This document shows positions 59,088 through 64,000 of a stretch of 64,000 nucleotides of DNA, in pieces. Under the pieces are notes generated by a model. It saw only the letters and a program-made list of their open reading frames with translations. It was not told where the DNA came from and did not search any database. The translations under genes were made by a program, and so were the position numbers. This stretch comes from Clarkia xantiana subsp. parviflora (Eukaryota; Streptophyta; Magnoliopsida; Myrtales; Onagraceae): contig JAPTYO010000015.1 of the NCBI GenBank assembly GCA_036873135.1, positions 10,147,683 to 10,211,682 on the forward strand, in the 5' to 3' direction. How positions within the stretch are numbered: the stretch's first letter is position 1; every line of letters begins with the position of its first letter.

Positions 59088-59874
59088 CATAGAAAAGTAA
59101 CAATTGGAACTACTATTACTTTTGAAAAACACCTATCCATCATCAAATAACTTCTGCGTTCCACAATAAGAAGGTTAGTTAGCTAAATATGAGATATGTT
59201 TTTCAATTTTTTTACAGTAAAAAGTAATATTTTCTTCCACTTAAAATCGACTATACTCTTTGTTAGGCAGTAATACCATATATTATATTATTTATTTTAA
59301 TAATCATACTTATATTAAGAAGAGATCATAGTTTTTTTTTTCTTTTTCGGCGGAGTGGTTCTATGAGGGACCTCATCGGAGGGCAGCACCCGTATCATGC
59401 TTGCTCTATGCCTAAACTAATTTTCATTCGTAACGAATCAACCCTTAAAAAGTAAAGTATTGACTATACTATCTTTCTATTTTAAAGAAAAGATCATAAT
59501 TGCTTTTGATACATTAGTCATTAATTATTAGACGAGTGAAGAGCCTATAAAAGCCAAGTCCAAAGCTATGGGGGTTAAAAGCCATTTATAAAAAAAACTT
59601 CAGAATCTAAGGAGTTCTGTAGGCCTTATTTCAAGGCCCACTGGACAAGGTCATTCTCCACTCTAATGAGAAAGCTATAATGATATATTTTAGAAGTACA
59701 TTTGGGCGGGCCATAATGATTTTGAATTATTGGTAAGTCCATTTTTTTTTGTCCGATTTCTTAAATAGTTTTTGAACAAGGACTGACTTGTCTCTGCATT
59801 GTCCTATTTCGGCGTGTTGATCCGGCCCTTCTATTTCGGGGTGGTGTACAAGGACTTGTCTCTACATTCGTTGG
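59088..59874. other. AT-rich flank of the MULE
   Basis: No gene was seen. 59245-59350 (TTGTTAGGCAGTAATACCAT) resembles 52185-52265 on the other side of the MULE. Confidence 0.5.
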
Positions 59875-60606
59875 TGTTAGGTTATAAGGTCTGAGTGAAC
59901 GGGTCGCTAACTTAGAACTTATCTCCCATTAATATGATGTCAGGTTCTGTGCTTCTCGGGTTCAGTCACTCTGCTCTGTGTCCTTCTGTTCTCTTTGTCT
60001 CCTTCTTCTCGAGGTCCTGCACAAAGGGCAATATCAAGCACGGAGGGGTGGTATGCTTGATGAACCCTCTCCGATGCCTAAGTCAGTACGTCCCTTTTTA
60101 GAGAGATAAAGTCTAAAGTCTAGAGAGAAGCTAGAGCTAAAATTGCATAAGTAGCCAAGATGATCAAATGAATGGTGGAAGAGTTGTATTTATAGGCAAC
60201 GGTGTCATTAAGGTGACTTAATGACATCGTTAACCTTCAAACATAATTAATTAGTCATTGATCACATAATTAAAACCTTAAAGCATGGAGAGGTTGGCGG
60301 AAATAATCTAAGTGTGGGAGTCGGGAAACGGTGCCAGGGCCCTTGGGGGCGGAGGGAAAATCCGACCCCTAAGGGTAGGGGTTGGGTGTGGCCACCTAAC
60401 CCCTCCCTAGGGGAGATAGGGTGTGGCCACCCGATCTCACCTAGGTGAGTTCGACGCGTGGCCCGGACGAGTATTTTCGCCTCGTCCGGACCGTTGGTGT
60501 TTCGGCGGGGTGCTCGGGTCAAAGTTTCGATTTATAATCATTAACGGGGTGGTAAAAATAATATGATTCGTAAGTCAACGAGTTCAAATTGGGCGTATAT
60601 CCATCA
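59875..60606 (-). repeat. gypsy-5 3' LTR
   Basis: It starts TGTTAGGTTATAAGG and ends GCGTATATCCATCA, and is homologous to the gypsy-1 LTRs. A minus-strand TATAAATA is at 60187-60194. It has a short form of the palindrome region. The element continues to the right beyond the window, and its 5' LTR is not seen. Confidence 0.9.
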
Positions 60607-60625
60607 CATGCCCCCGAGTCAACCA
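60607..60625 (-). other. gypsy-5 polypurine tract
   Basis: Read on the minus strand, GGTTGACTCGGGGGCATG abuts the LTR, identical to gypsy-1. Confidence 0.85.
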
Positions 60626-61239
60626 ATGGCCTGACCCTTGATTGACTCTATTTTAGGATGGTATGACACGCGCAATTTGAAACCGGGATTTTACCTTTTG
60701 TCGGAATCCTTACCTACCCAAGGGTGTCTGTCTCTGGCTCTGCCCCCTGCCTTATAAGATAGAGGAATTGCAAACGTCAGAATAGCACGGACACGTGTCC
60801 AAGCACGTGTCCGTCTGAGATGGAAATAATAAATCCAATATTGTCCCGGATATACGCATGCATGGGGATGCAAAATGAACACGGTTGCGCGAGTTTATGC
60901 TTCAATTTCATGATGGGGTGGGCCTATGTGGGGAAAAATTCTGAATTTGGTCCAAATTTTTTCTAAGTATGGGATACTAGAAAATATGCCTATAGGATGT
61001 TACCTTGAGTGAACATGGATGTATCATGAACATGAAAGTGTGTACTAGCATACATGCAAGTATGAACACAAGTATGGAAGTGGGTGTAGACATGCTGCGG
61101 TTGTAGTCATGAATGTATGCATGGATATATGGCGGCTATGTGCACGGACGTCTAAATATTTGAACACACGGGGGTGTGCACGTGGGCATGCATGTGAGTG
61201 CAAGCGTAAACATGTATGTGTGTATGGATGGGTTGTGAG

Positions 61240-61818
61240 TAGGGGTGAAACTGGACCGGTCAGACCGGTTTTTAGCTTGTTTCGGTCGGGTACCTAAATT
61301 TTGGTCCGGTTTTTTTCCTTAAAAAAATCCGACCAAAAAACCGTTTGAGGAAAAATAAACCGTCCATTAGTAGTACGGTTTTTTCGGTTCGGTTTTCGGT
61401 TTAAACCGAAAATCCAATATTAGTAATTACCATTATAAATTCTTGTTATTTTCATGGGCTATATCAAATCGAAATGATAAATAACTTCCATTATTATAAT
61501 TAAATAAACTATAAAATAAAAGTAGAAAAAATATTTTTCATAAGTACCTTTTTTACAATTTATATTAACCTAATTAATTAATTATATTAAGAAATATCAA
61601 CTAATATAATACATATTTTATATATTTACTTAGTATAACGGTCGGTTCGGTCCCCACGGTCCTCAAAAATCAAAATCCGAACCGGACCGAAAATCCGAAC
61701 TAGAGCAAAAAAATCCGACCAAAAACCAAACCGAATAATTTGGATTCGGTTTTTTCGGTCCGGACCGGTTCGGTTTTCACCCGCTTTTCGGACCAAGCGG
61801 ATTTTGGTTTCACCCCTA
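61240..61818 (-). mobile_element. hAT-type MITE, copy 2
   Basis: Same family as 2688-3267 but in reverse orientation, with outer ends TAGGGGTGAAAC and GGTTTCACCCCTA. The 8-bp duplication GTTGTGAG is exact (61232-61239 and 61819-61826). Length is 579 bp. Confidence 0.92.
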
Positions 61819-62089
61819 GTTGTGAGTATAAGCATGAGTGATGGCATTGGTGTACTTGTAGATGTAAATCATGAATATGAGCATAGGTGCAAGGGTGAGA
61901 GCATAGACCTCTCCTTTACTTGAGGGTGGGAACTCTGCCACTGAATGGGACACAACGTTCCGCCTCCCCCGTACTAGCGTGAGCATTGTCCTTTAATCTC
62001 GACCTTCGACATGTGTAACATTTTTCCTTCATTCGTTGGAGTGTGTGTATAGCTCTTGACCCTTACCCTGCAATTTGTTCCCCATAAAA

Positions 62090-63182
62090 GTGAGGGTGAA
62101 AATGCTTACGAGCTTTCTTCTTACCCGCCGCGAGCGAAGGGGTTTATTGACATGTGTTAAGGGTTGACCCTTCCTTCGGATGTGTCGGAGCGTTGCTCCA
62201 TTTGGGGAAGCTAAAAGTTCGCCCTCTTTGTGACGCTCTGGGATTTGTTCCCTTGGATAGGTCTCTTGGGTTGTGGTTTTGTTTCCGTAACTTGATTGAT
62301 GTTAAGGTTGCCCCCGTAGTAGGCGTATCTCGCCCCTCCATGAGTAAGGGTCGATCTTTGCGTCGGTCGCTCGTATAGATGACTCACTTTTGGGAACTTT
62401 CTTCTTCCAACAGGGAGACCTTGAAGATCGTTTTCCAAGGCAGTCAGACCAAATCTGACTGTCCTGTGTCTTGGGTGTCCGAGGTGGACTCGTATGACCC
62501 CTTGTAGGTTGGTTTCATGGAGAAACGTATAAGGTGTAGGCGGAGCGCTCCGAACGTACCGTTGAATCGAATGAGAGGGAAGAACCCTCTAGTTCTGCTC
62601 ATCAGGCCAAGAAATCTTCTAAGTTAGGGAAAGCTGCAAAGGCTTCCGGCATGTTCTTTTTCCATTCTCTTTTCTTTGTGATATACTTATGATTGTTCTC
62701 ATGTTGCTTCCTTCTTGTTGTTAGAGCGTTCGCCCCTGGTTACCGAATGGGTTCTTGCAGTGGGCGAGAGTTCAAGTCAATCTAAATCCAAGGCGCGGAA
62801 ACCTGACCCTGAGGTCGGGCCTTCGGCTTCCAAGGAGAAGGAAACCGCGAGAGGCTCTCCTTCAAGTGCCCCCTTGCCGACTCCCTCTCATGATAAGGAG
62901 GTAGTGGTTGAAGAGGCGCCCTCTTTGCTTGACAAAGGGAAACAACCTGTGGATGGCGATGGGGTGATCATAGGTCTTGATGTCTCTTCTCTATCCTCTG
63001 CCCCCCAGCCGAGGGGCCGAGTCTCAGGTTTATTTCATCTTCATGTAGATTTGACGACTTTTGAAGGTGTCTTTGGCTTTCCTATGGGTTATGTTATTAA
63101 CCCTTGCGTTGAAGATTTTTCTTTTGTGATGGGTGTGATCATCGCCTTTCATTCAGGTTCCTTTCTCTTGCCATGGCTCTGA
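62090..63182 (+). pseudogene. gypsy-5 antisense ORF
   Basis: Transcribed opposite to gypsy-5. 62154-62378 encodes GALLHLGKLKVRPLCDALGF and LGLWFCFRNLIDVKVAP, resembling the conserved part of proteins annotated putative gypsy-type transposon. It runs on past a stop into FWELSSSNRETLKIVF near 62390-62430. 62727-63182, after a TTGTTGTTAG acceptor, is Ser/Lys/Pro-rich (SSSQSKSKARKPDPEVGPSA) and then FGFPMGYVINPCVEDF. Unlike in gypsy-1, a coiled-coil end was not found before the repeats. Splice sites are guesses and the frame has stops. Confidence 0.5.
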
Positions 63183-63519
63183 TTAAGATAGCAAATTCTT
63201 GCTTGGGAGTTTGGTGGAGACTGCTCTTGAGTTAGCCTCTACTAGTATCGTAGTTGTGATCGTTGTGGGGATCGTTTTGTTATATGCCCCCAATAGTGCT
63301 TGTCGTGATTCTTTGCTTTATGGTTGATTTCATGACATATGGAGGTTGTCTTCGTAATGAGGACATCTCCTACCCAGTATCATCTAGGGAGTTGAAATAT
63401 AAGTGCATACCTTTGATGAACGTATGAAGGGTGTTGTTTTTCCCTTTTCTTGAATCTCCTTTTGAGGTTAGGTGTTGGCTCTTTAGGTTTGTGGTGGACT
63501 TGATGGTCTTTTTGTTTTG
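63183..63519. mobile_element. gypsy-5 internal spacer
   Basis: T-rich sequence between the antisense ORF and the minisatellite. Nothing was recognised. Confidence 0.4.
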
Positions 63520-63762
63520 TGTGGATATGATAACCACCTCTTGGTGTGTGGACATGATAGCCACTTCGTAGTGTGTGGACATGATAGCCACTTCAAGGTA
63601 TGTGGACATGATAGCCACTTCAGGGTATGTGGACATGATAGCCACTTCAAGGTATGTGGACATGATAGCCACTTCAGGGTATGTGGACATGATAGCCACT
63701 TCAGGGTATGTGGACATGATAGCCACCTCGTGTTATGTGGACATGATAGCCACATCACGATG
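63520..63762 (-). repeat. gypsy-5 minisatellite, 27-bp unit, 9 copies
   Basis: Nine copies of GTGGACATGATAGCCACTTC plus seven bases. In element sense (minus strand) the unit begins AGTGGCTATCATGTCC. Read as codons it gives a 9-residue repeat on both strands, because 27 is a multiple of three; these ORFs are not genes. A related unit is in the LARD at 44621. Confidence 0.93.
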
Positions 63763-64000
63763 TATGGAGTTGTGCTTTAGTATTCTTTTCTCATTGGAGA
63801 GCCTTCATTGTTATAGTTGCCTTTTGTTTAGGCTATATTTGTTGGGTTAGGTCCTGATGTCTCGTCTTGCCGGATGTTGTATCCTTCATGCTTTTTAGAT
63901 GTCTCCTTCATGAGTTGTGCTTGACGATGTTCAAGTCTGATACGAGCATAGGTCACGCGAGGGCGACATGCAAGACAGTAACGTTTGTCGGAGGTTTCTT

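Larger units (their letters stand above)
60626..64000 (-). mobile_element. gypsy-5 3' internal region, running off the window
   Basis: Up to about 61000 it parallels 11221-11640 of gypsy-1. Then follow an ATG/CATG-rich degenerate repeat (about 60990-61230 and 61825-61900), a hAT MITE, the antisense ORF and a minisatellite. The pol genes would lie to the right. Confidence 0.8.

Noticed and set aside
63370..63850. Four overlapping ORFs with 9-residue Cys-His or Trp-Leu-Ser-Cys repeats
   Set aside because: A 27-bp tandem repeat without stops is open in several frames on both strands; this is not a zinc-finger gene.

Overview
The window looks like plant nuclear heterochromatin, probably from a eudicot; I do not assign a species. 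It is low-GC with long AT-rich stretches. Almost everything recognisable is a transposable element, and no host gene, rRNA, tRNA or CRISPR array was found. All classifications were made by eye from motifs, terminal repeats and target-site duplications (TSDs).

Layout. (1) 1-29075 is a nest of LTR retrotransposons. An old Ty1/copia element (732-3848 and 23098-29075, 3' LTR 28481-29075) is split by a solo LTR on the minus strand (3854-5175 and 22961-23092). That LTR is split by a second copia copy (copia A, 5176-22955, TSD TATAT). Copia A is split by a Ty3/gypsy element of the Tat type on the minus strand (gypsy-1, 10486-19804, TSD ATAAG). Two hAT-type elements with 8-bp TSDs also sit in the outer copia (2688-3267 and 26906-27804). 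(2) 29441-36816 holds pieces of two more Tat-type elements (gypsy-3 LTR 29612-30282; gypsy-4 repeats, antisense ORF and LTR 31411-34796), a Mutator-like MITE (30373-30908) and a SINE (35612-35797). (3) 36817-47987 is an 11.2-kb non-autonomous gypsy element (LARD) with two LTRs, PBS and PPT, a gag-N-terminus-like ORF, no pol, and several minisatellites. (4) 47988-52747 is AT-rich and holds a Harbinger-like MITE. (5) 52748-59078 is a 6.3-kb Mutator-like element (MULE) with 9-bp TSDs. It carries two convergent intron-containing genes: a small GRF-zinc-finger membrane protein and a broken PB1-like acidic protein. (6) 59875-64000 is the 3' LTR and 3' part of another Tat-type element (gypsy-5), with its own hAT MITE and minisatellite.

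How the parts relate. gypsy-1 encodes protease, reverse transcriptase, two RNase H domains and integrase, but goes from the PBS straight to the pre-protease region. It has no gag, and gypsy-3 shares this layout. The LARD is the reverse case: a gag-like N-terminal ORF and no pol. The LARD and gypsy-5 carry related 27-bp tandem repeats in the same element-sense orientation, although their LTRs differ. gypsy-1, -4 and -5 each carry an antisense ORF between pol and the 3' LTR, as known for the Tat lineage. The MULE resembles MuDR in gene layout (two genes converging from the TIRs), but neither gene encodes a recognisable transposase.
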